A stretch of DNA of 11,516 nt from JBHJOF01 sp050330055 (GCA_050330055.1 JBHJOF010000190.1:1-11516); one strand, 5' to 3'. Positions 1-7,982 are shown, counted from the stretch's first letter. The notes: a model not told the origin generated them from the sequence alone. Numbers and translations are program-made.

Positions 1-1177
1 GGCCGCGGATCTCCGCCTCGTCGCGCACGCCGCCCAGGCTCATGCGCACGAAGTTGCGCCCCGTGGCACGCGCGATCGACTGGCCGAGCGAGGTCTTGCC
101 GACGCCCGGAGGGCCGACCAGGCAGAGGATCGGTCCCTTGACCTTCTTCATGCGCTGCTGCACGGCGAGGTACTCGAGGATCCGCTCCTTGATCTTCTCA
201 AGCCCGTAGTGATCGGCGTCGAGCACCTTCTGGGCGTGGCGAATGTCCTTCTTGACCTTGCTGCGCTTCTTCCACGGAATGCTGAGCATCCAGTCGAGGT
301 AGTTGCGCACCACCGTGGCCTCGGCCGACATGGGGCTCATCGAGCGCAGCTTCTTGACCTCCGTCGTGGCCTTCTCGCGCGCTTCCTTGCTCAGCTTGGT
401 GTTGGCGATGCGCTCCTCGATCTCGGCGATCTCGTCACGCCCGTCCTCGCTCTCGCCGAGCTCCTTCTGGATCGCCTTGAGCTGTTCGTTCAGGTAGTAC
501 TCGCGCTGGGTCTTCTCCATCTGCCGCTTGACGCGGTTGCGGATGCGCTTCTCCACCTGCAGGACGCCGATCTCGCCCTCCATGAAGCCATAGACCTTCT
601 CCAGGCGCTGGCTCACCGTCTCGGCCTCGAGCAGCTCCTGCTTCTCGGCGATCTTGAGCGAGAGGTGCGAGGCGACCGTGTCGGCCAGCTTGCTGGGGTC
701 GTCGATCTGGTTGATCGAGACCAGGACCTCGGGCGGGATCTTCTTGTTGAGCTTGATGTACTGCTCGAACTGCGAGACCACCGTGCGGGCCAGCGCGTCG
801 AGCTCGCGCTCGTCACCCGGCCGGTCCTGCGAGACCTCGGCATAGGCCTGGAAGAACTCGGTGTTCTCCGAGAACTTCAGGATGCGCGCCCGCTGGCCGC
901 CCTCGACCAGCACCTTGACCGTACCGTCGGGCAGCTTGAGCAGCTGCAGCACCGTGCCCACCGTGCCGACCGAGTAGATGTCGGCCGGGGTCGGCTCGTC
1001 CTGCGCCGCGTTCTTCTGCGTCACCAGCAGGATCTGCTTGTCGTCCTTCATCACGTCCTCGAGCGCCCGGACGGACTTCTCGCGACCGACGAAGAGCGGC
1101 ACAATCATATGTGGAAAGACCACAATGTCGCGCAACGGCAGAACGGGATAAAGGTTACCTTGCGAGATCTCTAGCAT
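1..1177 (-). CDS. lon: ATP-dependent Lon protease, N-terminal part (cut by window edge)
   Basis: Lon is a cytoplasmic homo-hexameric AAA+ serine protease that degrades misfolded proteins and short-lived regulators. The 392 residues present start MLEISQGNLYPVLPLRD, the usual opening of the Lon substrate-binding domain (roughly residues 1-200). A long charged helical region follows. The Walker A motif GPPGVGKT is at residues 355-362, almost the same position as in E. coli Lon, so the N-terminal half has normal length. The last visible residues, RMSLGGVRDEAEIRG, are the conserved stretch after Walker A. The rest of the ATPase and the Ser-Lys protease domain lie beyond base 1, so catalytic residues cannot be checked. 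The ATG at 1177 is chosen by homology; the ribosome-binding site (AAAGAG) is weak. The gene lies 140 bp downstream of clpX on the same strand, with a possible heat-shock promoter between them. The frame is open throughout. Confidence 0.97.
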   Translation of the reverse strand, partial: MLEISQGNLYPVLPLRDIVVFPHMIVPLFVGREKSVRALEDVMKDDKQILLVTQKNAAQDEPTPADIYSVGTVGTVLQLLKLPDGTVKVLVEGGQRARILKFSENTEFFQAYAEVSQDRPGDERELDALARTVVSQFEQYIKLNKKIPPEVLVSINQIDDPSKLADTVASHLSLKIAEKQELLEAETVSQRLEKVYGFMEGEIGVLQVEKRIRNRVKRQMEKTQREYYLNEQLKAIQKELGESEDGRDEIAEIEERIANTKLSKEAREKATTEVKKLRSMSPMSAEATVVRNYLDWMLSIPWKKRSKVKKDIRHAQKVLDADHYGLEKIKERILEYLAVQQRMKKVKGPILCLVGPPGVGKTSLGQSIARATGRNFVRMSLGGVRDEAEIRG

Positions 1178-1267
1178 CTGCGCTCTTTACAGTAAGCGGC
1201 GCCGGGCCAGCGCCTGGACTAGGAAAACCGCCCGCCCGCCCCGAAGGAGACGGCATTCAACTCAGGA

Positions 1268-1295
1268 AATTGGAGGCTCGCCGCCACTCGTCAAG
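1268..1295 (-). promoter_or_regulatory. candidate heat-shock (sigma-32-like) promoter for lon
   Basis: Read on the minus strand, CTTGAC (1295-1290) is followed after 13 bases by CCTCCAAT (1276-1269). This resembles the sigma-32 pattern CTTGAA...CCCCAT that commonly drives lon. It would give an untranslated leader of about 80 bases. The same bases also read as a weak sigma-70 pair (TTGACG, 17 bases, AATTTC). The match is partial in a GC-rich spacer and is inferred from position and motif only. Confidence 0.35.
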
Positions 1296-1317
1296 TAGCC
1301 GCGCGGGACACGGCGCG

Positions 1318-2586
1318 TCAGGCGCTTGAGCCGACATCTTCGCGGCGGTCAGTGTAGATATAGAGCGGTCGGGCCTGCCCCTCCTCCACTACCTCGCGAT
1401 TGATCACGATCTCCTCGACGCCTTCCAGCCCCGGCAGGTCGAACATGGGCTCGAGCAGGATGCTTTCCATGATCGAGCGAAGGCAGCGCGCACCGGTCTT
1501 GCGGGCTATGGCCTTCTGGGCGATCGCGACCAGGGCGTCCTCGGTGAACTCGAGGGCGACATCCTCCATCTCGAACAGCCGCTGGTACTGCTTGACCAGG
1601 GCGTTCTTCGGCTTGGTCAGGATCTCGATCAGGGCCGGCTCGTCCAGGTCCTGCAGGGTGGCGACCACCGGCAGGCGGCCGACGAACTCGGGGATCAGGC
1701 CGTACTTCAGCAGGTCCTCGGGCTCGACGTCCTTCAGGATCTCGCCGGTCCCCCGCTCGTCGGGCCCGCGCACCTTGGCGCCGAAGCCGATCGAGGAGCC
1801 CTGGTCGCGCTGCGAGATGATCTTCTCCAGCCCGGAGAAGGCGCCGCCGCAGATGAACAGGATGTTGGTGGTGTCGACCTGCAGGAACTCCTGCTGCGGA
1901 TGCTTGCGGCCGCCCTGGGGCGGGACCGAAGCGATGGTCCCCTCCATGATCTTGAGCAGGGCCTGCTGGACGCCCTCGCCCGACACGTCGCGGGTGATCG
2001 AGGGGTTGTCCGACTTGCGGCTGATCTTGTCGACCTCGTCGATGTAGACGATGCCGCGCTGCGCCCGCTCGACGTTGTAGTCGGCCGACTGCAGCAGCTT
2101 AAGGATGATGTTCTCGACGTCCTCGCCCACGTAGCCGGCCTCGGTCAGCGTCGTGGCATCGGCCATGGTGAAGGGCACGTCGAGGATGCGGGCCAGCGTC
2201 TGGGCCAGCAGGGTCTTGCCGCAGCCGGTCGGGCCGATCAGCAGGATATTCGACTTGGCCAACTCGACGTCGTTGTTCTTGGCGCTATGGGCCAATCTCT
2301 TGTAGTGGTTGTGGACGGCGACCGAGAGCACCCGCTTGGCATGGTCCTGGCCGATCACGTAGTCGTCAAGGACGGTGCAGATGTCGCGCGGCGTGGGCAC
2401 GCCGTCCCGAGACTTGACCAGCGTGGTCTTGTGCTCTTCGCGAATGATGTCCATGCACAGCTCGACGCATTCATCACAGATGAATACTGTCGGGCCGGCA
2501 ATGAGCTTGCGAACCTCGTGCTGGCTCTTGCCGCAGAAAGAGCAGTAAAGGGTGTTCTTGGAGTCGCCGCCGCTCGACTTGGTCAT
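1318..2586 (-). CDS. clpX: ClpX, ATP-dependent unfoldase subunit of the ClpXP protease
   Basis: ClpX is the hexameric AAA+ unfoldase that recognises tagged or regulated substrates and threads them into ClpP. The 422-residue product has normal family length. The N-terminal zinc-binding domain has Cys15, Cys18, Cys37 and Cys40. The AAA+ module shows Walker A GPTGCGKT (118-125), the GYVG pore loop (151-154), Walker B with IDEVDK (182-187), the RKH pore loop (227-229), the IGF loop that docks on ClpP (266-268) and an arginine finger in EFVGR (Arg304). The sensor-2 motif reads GARCLR, with Cys368 where most ClpX proteins have Gly. The start at 2586 has a modest ribosome-binding site (CGGAAC). An ATG at 2621 is out of frame. 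The gene follows clpP on the same strand after a 201-bp AT-rich spacer, so it may have its own promoter besides read-through. Confidence 0.98.
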   Translation of the reverse strand: MTKSSGGDSKNTLYCSFCGKSQHEVRKLIAGPTVFICDECVELCMDIIREEHKTTLVKSRDGVPTPRDICTVLDDYVIGQDHAKRVLSVAVHNHYKRLAHSAKNNDVELAKSNILLIGPTGCGKTLLAQTLARILDVPFTMADATTLTEAGYVGEDVENIILKLLQSADYNVERAQRGIVYIDEVDKISRKSDNPSITRDVSGEGVQQALLKIMEGTIASVPPQGGRKHPQQEFLQVDTTNILFICGGAFSGLEKIISQRDQGSSIGFGAKVRGPDERGTGEILKDVEPEDLLKYGLIPEFVGRLPVVATLQDLDEPALIEILTKPKNALVKQYQRLFEMEDVALEFTEDALVAIAQKAIARKTGARCLRSIMESILLEPMFDLPGLEGVEEIVINREVVEEGQARPLYIYTDRREDVGSSA

Positions 2587-2787
2587 GTCGTTCCGTTTCG
2601 AACTCCGAATCTGGCGGTCATGTTAGACAGACGCGCCACCGCCATACAATGAGAAAAATCGGCTTCCCATTAAGCAAATTTACCGAAAAGCCGCTTTCCG
2701 GCGGCTCGATTTGCCGCTCTTTTAAGAAATCCTAGGCGCTAGCCATCAATAATTTGTTAACGCCGTCCAGCCGCCCGATTCCTGGCC
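2587..2787 (-). promoter_or_regulatory. AT-rich clpP-clpX spacer, probable clpX promoter region
   Basis: This 201-bp spacer is strikingly AT-rich compared with the genes on either side, as expected of a promoter region. One weak sigma-70-like pair can be read on the minus strand: TTGATG, 17 bases, CTTAAA, at about 2724-2752. No single promoter stands out, and assigning the region to clpX transcription is inference from composition and position. No additional open gene is visible here. Confidence 0.3.
2683..2701 (-). terminator. hairpin in the clpP-clpX spacer (attenuator or weak terminator)
   Basis: On the minus strand CCGGAAAG pairs with CTTTTCGG around a CGG loop, an 8-bp stem with one G-U pair. 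The plus-strand version would instead have an A-C mismatch, so the structure fits a minus-strand transcript. It is followed by TAAATTTG, not a clean T run, so full termination is doubtful. It may reduce read-through from clpP into clpX or protect the clpP 3' end. Confidence 0.3.
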
Positions 2788-3447
<660 letters not shown>

Positions 3448-3506
3448 GGAACTCCGCCTGATCGTCTGCCGTACCGTCGTCGGGACCCGTCTACACCGGC
3501 AAGTCT

Positions 3507-4985
3507 TTAGGAATCACTGCCTTCCGCTTCGCCGGGCGTTTCCTCGCCCGCCGCACCCTTGGCCTTGGAGGGCGCCTTGCCGGCGGCCTTCTTGGCCGGC
3601 TTCTTCGCCTTGGCCTTCTTGGACTTGCCGCCGTCGGCCTCCGCGTCGGCCTCCGCGTCACTGGCCGCCTCAAGCTCCTCGCGCAGCTGCTCGGGGCTGA
3701 CCCTGCGCTCGGTGACCTTGGCCAGGTCGGTGATGAAGTCGATCACCTTGTCCTCGAACAGCGGGGCGCGCAGGTTGGCCATGGCCTCGGGCGAGCGCTG
3801 GAAGAACTCGAAGACCTCGCGCTCCTTGCCGGGATGCCGCTGGGCCTCGCGCAGCAGCGCCTGGTTGATCTCCTCGTTGCTCACCTCGATGGAGTTCTGC
3901 CGGCCGATCTCCGACAGCAGCAGGCCGAGCCGGACGCGGCGCTCCGCGATTGCGCGGTATTCCCCCTTCAGCTCCTCGTCGCTCTTGCCTTCGTCCTCCG
4001 GGTCGAGCTGGCCGCCCTTGCGGTCCTCCTCGATCTGGCGCCAGATCATGTCGAACTCGGCCTCGACCATGCCCGGCGGAACCTCAAAGTCGTGTGCCTT
4101 GGCGAGCTGGTCAAGAAGCTCGCGCTTCATGCGGCCGCGGGTGAGCTGTCCATAGTCCTTCTCGATCTGATCGCGCACCCGCTTGCGCAGCCCCTCGAGG
4201 TCGGACTCGCCCAGGCGCTTGGCCAGATCGTCGTCGATCGCCGCCGGCACCGCGGCCAGGATGTCCTTGACCTCGACCTGGAAAACCGCTTCGCGCCCGG
4301 CCAGCTTGTCGTTCACGTACGCCTCTGGGAAGGTCACCTTGACCTCGCGGTGGTCGCCCTTGTTGGCGCCGGCCAGCTGATCCTCAAAGGTGCCGACGAA
4401 CTGGCTCGAGCCGAGCTCCAGGGGGTGGTCGGTCGCTGCCATGCCGGGCAGCGCCTCGCCGTCGACCGTGCCCTGGAAATCGATCACCAGGACGTCGCCG
4501 CGTTCGGCCGGGCGCGGCTCGTCGAGCGGTTTGGTCGTCTTGTAGGCCCGGGCCAGGCGCTCGAGCGCCTCTTCGATCTCGCTGTCCGGCGCCTCGACCT
4601 GGACCTGCTCGAGCGCGAGCTCGCCCAGGTCCATGACCTTGACCTCGGGCATCAGCTCGACCGCAAGGGTGTATTCCAGGTCCTTGCCGTGGTCGAACGC
4701 GGTGATCTCGATCTTGGGCTGCATCGCCGGGCGCAGGCCGCGCTCGGCCATGGCCTGGCTCGAGCTGTCCTGCACCGCCTGCTGCAGCACCTCGCCCATC
4801 ACGCTCTGGCCGAAGCGCTGCTTCAGCACCGTGATCGGCACCTTGCCGGGCCGGAAGCCGGGGATCTTGGCCCGCTCGCCAATCTGCTGCAGCCGGGCCT
4901 CCAGCTTCTCGTTGATGTCCTTGGCCGCCAGGACGACCTTGTACTCGCGCTTCAGGCCCTCGGTCTGTGTCTCCGTCACCTGCAT
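3507..4985 (-). CDS. tig: trigger factor, ribosome-associated chaperone and prolyl isomerase
   Basis: Trigger factor binds ribosomal protein L23 at the exit tunnel and shields nascent chains. The 492-residue product has the ribosome-binding domain with signature GFRPGK at 43-48, then an FKBP-type prolyl isomerase domain at about 162-242 (begins ERGDVLVIDFQGTVDGEALP). A helical chaperone domain runs to about 430. Residues 440-492 form an extra low-complexity tail, acidic first (DAEADAEAD), then Lys/Ala-rich, then acidic again. E. coli trigger factor (432 residues) lacks it. The frame stays open upstream to 5144, but that would cover part of the tRNA gene. The ATG at 4985 gives the normal MQVTETQ start, with AGAGG about 11 bases upstream. 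The gene is first in the tig-clpP-clpX-lon cluster and lies 117 bp downstream of tRNA-Leu on the same strand. Confidence 0.97.
   Translation of the reverse strand: MQVTETQTEGLKREYKVVLAAKDINEKLEARLQQIGERAKIPGFRPGKVPITVLKQRFGQSVMGEVLQQAVQDSSSQAMAERGLRPAMQPKIEITAFDHGKDLEYTLAVELMPEVKVMDLGELALEQVQVEAPDSEIEEALERLARAYKTTKPLDEPRPAERGDVLVIDFQGTVDGEALPGMAATDHPLELGSSQFVGTFEDQLAGANKGDHREVKVTFPEAYVNDKLAGREAVFQVEVKDILAAVPAAIDDDLAKRLGESDLEGLRKRVRDQIEKDYGQLTRGRMKRELLDQLAKAHDFEVPPGMVEAEFDMIWRQIEEDRKGGQLDPEDEGKSDEELKGEYRAIAERRVRLGLLLSEIGRQNSIEVSNEEINQALLREAQRHPGKEREVFEFFQRSPEAMANLRAPLFEDKVIDFITDLAKVTERRVSPEQLREELEAASDAEADAEADGGKSKKAKAKKPAKKAAGKAPSKAKGAAGEETPGEAEGSDS
3633..3656. repeat. tig: 12-bp perfect tandem duplication inside tig
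   Basis: The unit GTCGGCCTCCGC occurs twice in a row, followed by a further partial GTC. On the coding (minus) strand it produces the DAEADAEA repetition in the acidic part of the trigger factor tail. This is seen directly in the sequence. It looks like a replication-slippage product in a low-complexity, probably disordered tail. Confidence 0.8.
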
Positions 4986-5102
4986 GGGCAGTCCGGCCTC
5001 TCTTTGGGAACGTCTTTGAACGTGGCGCTGTTGTATCCGGCTCGAAAGGGCCACCGATGTCCGGCAGTTACCCGCGCCGCCCACGGTAGTCTCGCCGGCC
5101 GA

Positions 5103-5187
5103 TGGTGCGGGCGGAGGGATTCGAACCCCCACGAGTTGCCTCACCAGGACCTAAACCTGGCGCGTCTGCCAATTCCGCCACGCCCGC
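5103..5187 (-). tRNA. tRNA-Leu (anticodon UAG)
   Basis: The minus strand folds as a class II (long variable arm) tRNA. The acceptor stem GCGGGCG pairs perfectly with CGCCCGC, followed by discriminator A and an encoded CCA. The anticodon stem CCAGG/CCTGG encloses the loop TTTAGGT, giving anticodon TAG, which reads CUN leucine codons. The variable arm is GAG-GCAA-CTC. The T arm is GGGGG/CCCTC around TTCGAAT. It lies between the AceE-like gene and tig, all on the minus strand, with a well-placed promoter just upstream. No T-rich terminator follows it, so transcription may run on into tig. Confidence 0.97.
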
Positions 5188-5207
5188 GGGTCCCATGGCG
5201 GCGCCGG

Positions 5208-5236
5208 TGTATAGCATGCTGCCGGAGGCCCCACAA
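5208..5236 (-). promoter_or_regulatory. probable sigma-70 promoter of tRNA-Leu
   Basis: On the minus strand, -35 TTGTGG (5236-5231) and -10 TATACA (5213-5208) are separated by exactly 17 bases. A start about 7 bases further on would leave a leader of roughly 13 bases before the tRNA 5' end at 5187, a usual arrangement. The bases after the -10 are very GC-rich (CCGGCGCCGCC), like the discriminators of growth-rate-controlled stable RNA promoters; that control is inferred. Confidence 0.55.
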
Positions 5237-5301
5237 CAGGCTGCAGCCCCTCTGAGACCCTTGCGCGGCGCGGCTTTCAGCCACTTTTTCCCGCCCCTGC
5301 C

Positions 5302-7764
5302 CTAGCGGCGGACACGGCCGAGACAGGCGGCGGCGCAGGCGTCCAGAATCGCCTCGGCGTCGATCCGGTAGGTGCGGTAGAGATCGCCCACGTCGCCCGA
5401 CTGGCCGAAATGCTCGACGCCCAGCGCCTGCACCCGGTGGCCGGCGACCGCGCCCAGCCAGGAGAGCGTCGCCGGGTGGCCGTCGACGATGGTCACTAGG
5501 CCGGCGTCGCGGGCAAGCGGCGCCAGCAGCGTCTCGATGTGCGCCCGGGCCGCTGGATCGCCTTGGGCCATTGCTGCCTGGCGCGCCCGCTCGGCAGCAT
5601 GCCAGCCGGCGTTCAGCCGATCGGCCGAGGTCACCGCCAGGAGACCGGCGCCGGGGATGTCGTCGGCCAGCGCCTCATGCGCCGCCAGCGCTTCGGGCGC
5701 CACGGCGCCGCTGTAGATGATCGCCAGCTCGGCGCCCGGTGCCGGCGGCCGCAGCCAGTAGCCGCCGGCGATGATGTCCTGCTCCAGGTCCGGCTCCAGA
5801 TTGCGCGCCGGCTGGACGATGGTCCGGGTCGAGAGCCGCAGATAGACCGAGCCGCCGGCCCGGTCGCGCAGCCAGTCGCCTGATCCCTCGTGGCCGCCCT
5901 TGCCGTCGCGCTGCAGGTAGTCGAAGGCCCAGCCGAGGATGGCGGTCAACTCGTCGACGAAGGCCGGTTCGAAGGCTGCCAGGCCGTCCTGGGCCAGGCC
6001 GATCAGCGGCGTGGCGACCGACTGGTGGGCGCCGCCCTCCGGCGCGAGCGTGATGCCCGAGGGCGTGGCTACCAGGATGAAGCGGGCATCCTGGTAGCAG
6101 GCGTAGTTCAGCGCATCGAGGCCGCGCTGGATGAAGGGGTCGTAGAGCGTGCCGACCGGCAGCAGGCGGGCGCCGAACAGCGAATGCGACAGCCCGAGCG
6201 CCGCCAGCAGGATGAAAAGGTTGTTCTCGGCGATGCCGAGCTCGATGTGCTGGCCCTCGGGCGACATGGCCCAGCGCTGCGCCGAGACCACCTTCTGCTC
6301 CTTGAAGGTGTCCTCGCGCCGGTGGCGGTCGAAGATGCCGCGCCGGTTGACCCAGCCGCCCAGGTTGGTCGAGACGGTCACGTCCGGCGACGTGGTGACG
6401 ATGCGCGCCGCCAGGGCGCCGCCCTCGTCCTCGCCGGCACGGGCCAGGTTGGCCAGGATGCGGCCGAAGCCCTCCTGGGTCGACAGCTTCTCGCCCTCGG
6501 GCCGCGGCAGGCGCGCCGGTACCGGCACCGGCACCGCTTCGTAGCGCCGCCGTCCCTTGGCATTGAAGGGCACCGCCGCGAGGAACCCGCGCAACTCCTC
6601 CTCGGCCAGCGGCAGCCCGGCGAAGGGCACCCACTCGGCGCCGTCCGGCACGCCGTTGGCGGCCTGGAAGGCGGCCATCTGCTCCGGGTTCATGAGCCCG
6701 GCGTGGTTGTCCTTATGGCCGGCGAAGGGCAGGCCGTACCCCTTGATGGTGTAGGCGATGAAGCAGGTCGGCTGGTCGTCCTCGATGGCGTGGAAGGCCT
6801 CGAGCACGCTCTCCATGTCGTGGCCGGCCAGGTTGGTCATGAGATCGGCCAGCGCCGCGTCGTCGTGCCGCTCCAGCAGCGCCTTGATGCCGGCGGCCTC
6901 CCCGATGTCGGCCAGGAGCTGGCGCCGCCAGGCCGCGCCGCCCTGGAACACCAGGGCCGAGTAGAGCGAGTTGGGGCAGTCGTCGATCCACTGACGCAGT
7001 GCCTTGCCGCCCGGCCGGGCGAAGGCGGCCTCCAGCTTCTTGCCGTACTTCAGGGTGACGACGCGCCAGCCCATGTTCTGGAACAGCTGGTCGAAGCGGC
7101 CGAACAGGCGGTCGCTGACCACGGCGTCGAGGCTCTGGCGGTTGTAGTCGATGATCCACCAGACATTGCGCACGTCGTGCTTCCAGCCTTCGAGCAGGGC
7201 CTCGTAGACGTTGCCCTCGTCGAGCTCGGCGTCGCCCACCAGCGCCACCATGCGCCCGCTCGGCAGGCCTTCTTTCGCCAGGCCCTTCAGCTGCACATAG
7301 TCCTGCACCAGGGCGGCGAAGGCGGTCATGGCGACGCCGAGGCCGACCGAGCCGGTCGAGATGTCCACGTCGTCGCCGTCCTTGGTGCGCGAGGGATAGG
7401 ACTGGGCGCCGCCGAGCGCCCGGAAGCGCTCCAGCTTGCCGCGCGTCTGGTTGCCCAGCAGGTACTGGATGGCGTGGAACACCGGGCTGGCGTGCGGTTT
7501 CACCGCGACCCGGTCCTCGGGTCGCAGCACGTCGAAATAAAGCGCCGTCATCGGCGTGACCAGAGAGGCGCTGGAAGCCTGGTGGCCGCCGACCTTGAGC
7601 CCGTCGCGGCTCGGCCGCAGGTGGTTGGCGTTGTGGATCATCCAGCTGGAAAGCCATCGCACCTTGGTCTCCAGCGCCTTCAGGCAGCGCAGCCGCGCGG
7701 CCTCGGCCGACGTCTCCCCGGCATTGGCCCCGGCACTGATTGGGCCCCGCTTAAAGCTAGGCAT
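5302..7764 (-). CDS. AceE-type thiamine-diphosphate 2-oxo acid dehydrogenase E1 (pyruvate dehydrogenase E1-like)
   Basis: This is an 820-residue thiamine-diphosphate enzyme of the homodimeric E1 (AceE) family, which decarboxylates pyruvate or a related 2-oxo acid and passes the acyl group to an E2 lipoyl domain. Visible motifs are GGHQASSAS (from 59; His61 matches AceE His106), the cofactor motif GDAELDE (177-183) with Asn208 30 residues after Asp178, TIKGYG (339-344), His354 in a likely active-site loop, and Glu513 in ELGIAENN as the cofactor-activating glutamate. The C-terminal VEHFGQSGDVGDLYRTYRID also follows AceE. Automated annotation might say 'transketolase', but the whole-length pattern is AceE. 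The N-terminus is about 45 residues shorter than in E. coli, where that region binds E2. The start at 7764 has GGAGGAGG 10 bases upstream; an ATG at 7863 would add an uncharacteristic Arg-rich extension. Substrate is uncertain: Pseudomonas MdeB is an AceE relative acting on 2-oxobutyrate. Confidence 0.85.
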   Translation of the reverse strand: MPSFKRGPISAGANAGETSAEAARLRCLKALETKVRWLSSWMIHNANHLRPSRDGLKVGGHQASSASLVTPMTALYFDVLRPEDRVAVKPHASPVFHAIQYLLGNQTRGKLERFRALGGAQSYPSRTKDGDDVDISTGSVGLGVAMTAFAALVQDYVQLKGLAKEGLPSGRMVALVGDAELDEGNVYEALLEGWKHDVRNVWWIIDYNRQSLDAVVSDRLFGRFDQLFQNMGWRVVTLKYGKKLEAAFARPGGKALRQWIDDCPNSLYSALVFQGGAAWRRQLLADIGEAAGIKALLERHDDAALADLMTNLAGHDMESVLEAFHAIEDDQPTCFIAYTIKGYGLPFAGHKDNHAGLMNPEQMAAFQAANGVPDGAEWVPFAGLPLAEEELRGFLAAVPFNAKGRRRYEAVPVPVPARLPRPEGEKLSTQEGFGRILANLARAGEDEGGALAARIVTTSPDVTVSTNLGGWVNRRGIFDRHRREDTFKEQKVVSAQRWAMSPEGQHIELGIAENNLFILLAALGLSHSLFGARLLPVGTLYDPFIQRGLDALNYACYQDARFILVATPSGITLAPEGGAHQSVATPLIGLAQDGLAAFEPAFVDELTAILGWAFDYLQRDGKGGHEGSGDWLRDRAGGSVYLRLSTRTIVQPARNLEPDLEQDIIAGGYWLRPPAPGAELAIIYSGAVAPEALAAHEALADDIPGAGLLAVTSADRLNAGWHAAERARQAAMAQGDPAARAHIETLLAPLARDAGLVTIVDGHPATLSWLGAVAGHRVQALGVEHFGQSGDVGDLYRTYRIDAEAILDACAAACLGRVRR

Positions 7765-7774
7765 GGCCCGCGTT

Positions 7775-7802
7775 CCTCCTCCGCTGCGGCGAGCGCCGCA
7801 GC
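7775..7802 (-). promoter_or_regulatory. inverted repeat abutting the ribosome-binding site of the AceE-like gene
   Basis: On the minus strand GCTGCGGCG (7802-7794) and CGCCGCAGC (7791-7783) are perfect 9-base complements separated by two bases. The next base begins the Shine-Dalgarno GGAGGAGG (7782-7775), which is 10 bases from the ATG at 7764. In RNA this would be a GC-rich 8-bp stem with a GCUC loop touching the ribosome-binding site. It could modulate initiation or mRNA stability, or the DNA palindrome could be an operator. Structure is seen; function is inferred. Confidence 0.45.
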
Positions 7803-7982
7803 CATAGCGCAAGACGCGGTGATAGACGACCCTGAAATTGTTTCTGCGGATGCCCGCGCGCAAGGCTGGGACCGGAGGACCGTCGAGCAGGCCCCGGCGG
7901 CAAATTTAGCTGAAATGCCAGGGGCGGAGTCGGAGGAAGAGGGCTGCGCCGGCCAGGGTGGCTCGCGCAGGCCGTCAGTCGC

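Noticed and set aside
1199..1215. Short GGCGC/GCGCC hairpin just upstream of lon
   Set aside because: The 5-bp stem without a T run in a GC-rich spacer is within chance expectation and has no clear link to termination or regulation.
2670..2684. CtrA-like TTAA-N7-TTAA box upstream of clpX
   Set aside because: Only the first half matches; the second half reads TACC, so the box is not supported.
4986..5144. Upstream extension of trigger factor to an ATG at 5144
   Set aside because: The extra 53 residues would be encoded partly by tRNA-Leu and do not resemble trigger factor; the ATG at 4985 gives the standard N-terminus.
3834..5255. Long plus-strand open frame opposite tig that runs through the tRNA gene
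   Set aside because: It overlaps a clear tRNA and an unmistakable trigger factor; the protein shows only the repetitive composition of an antisense shadow.
5270..5289. Hairpin followed by TTTTT on the plus strand downstream of the AceE-like stop
   Set aside because: The T run follows the stem only on the plus strand, where no gene ends. On the minus strand the stem pairs better (6 bp with one G-U) but has no T run, so it is not a supportable terminator for either strand.
7899..7920. Sigma-54-like TGGCAT...TTTGCC upstream of the AceE-like gene
   Set aside because: The two halves are several bases too far apart for the fixed GG-GC spacing of sigma-54 promoters.
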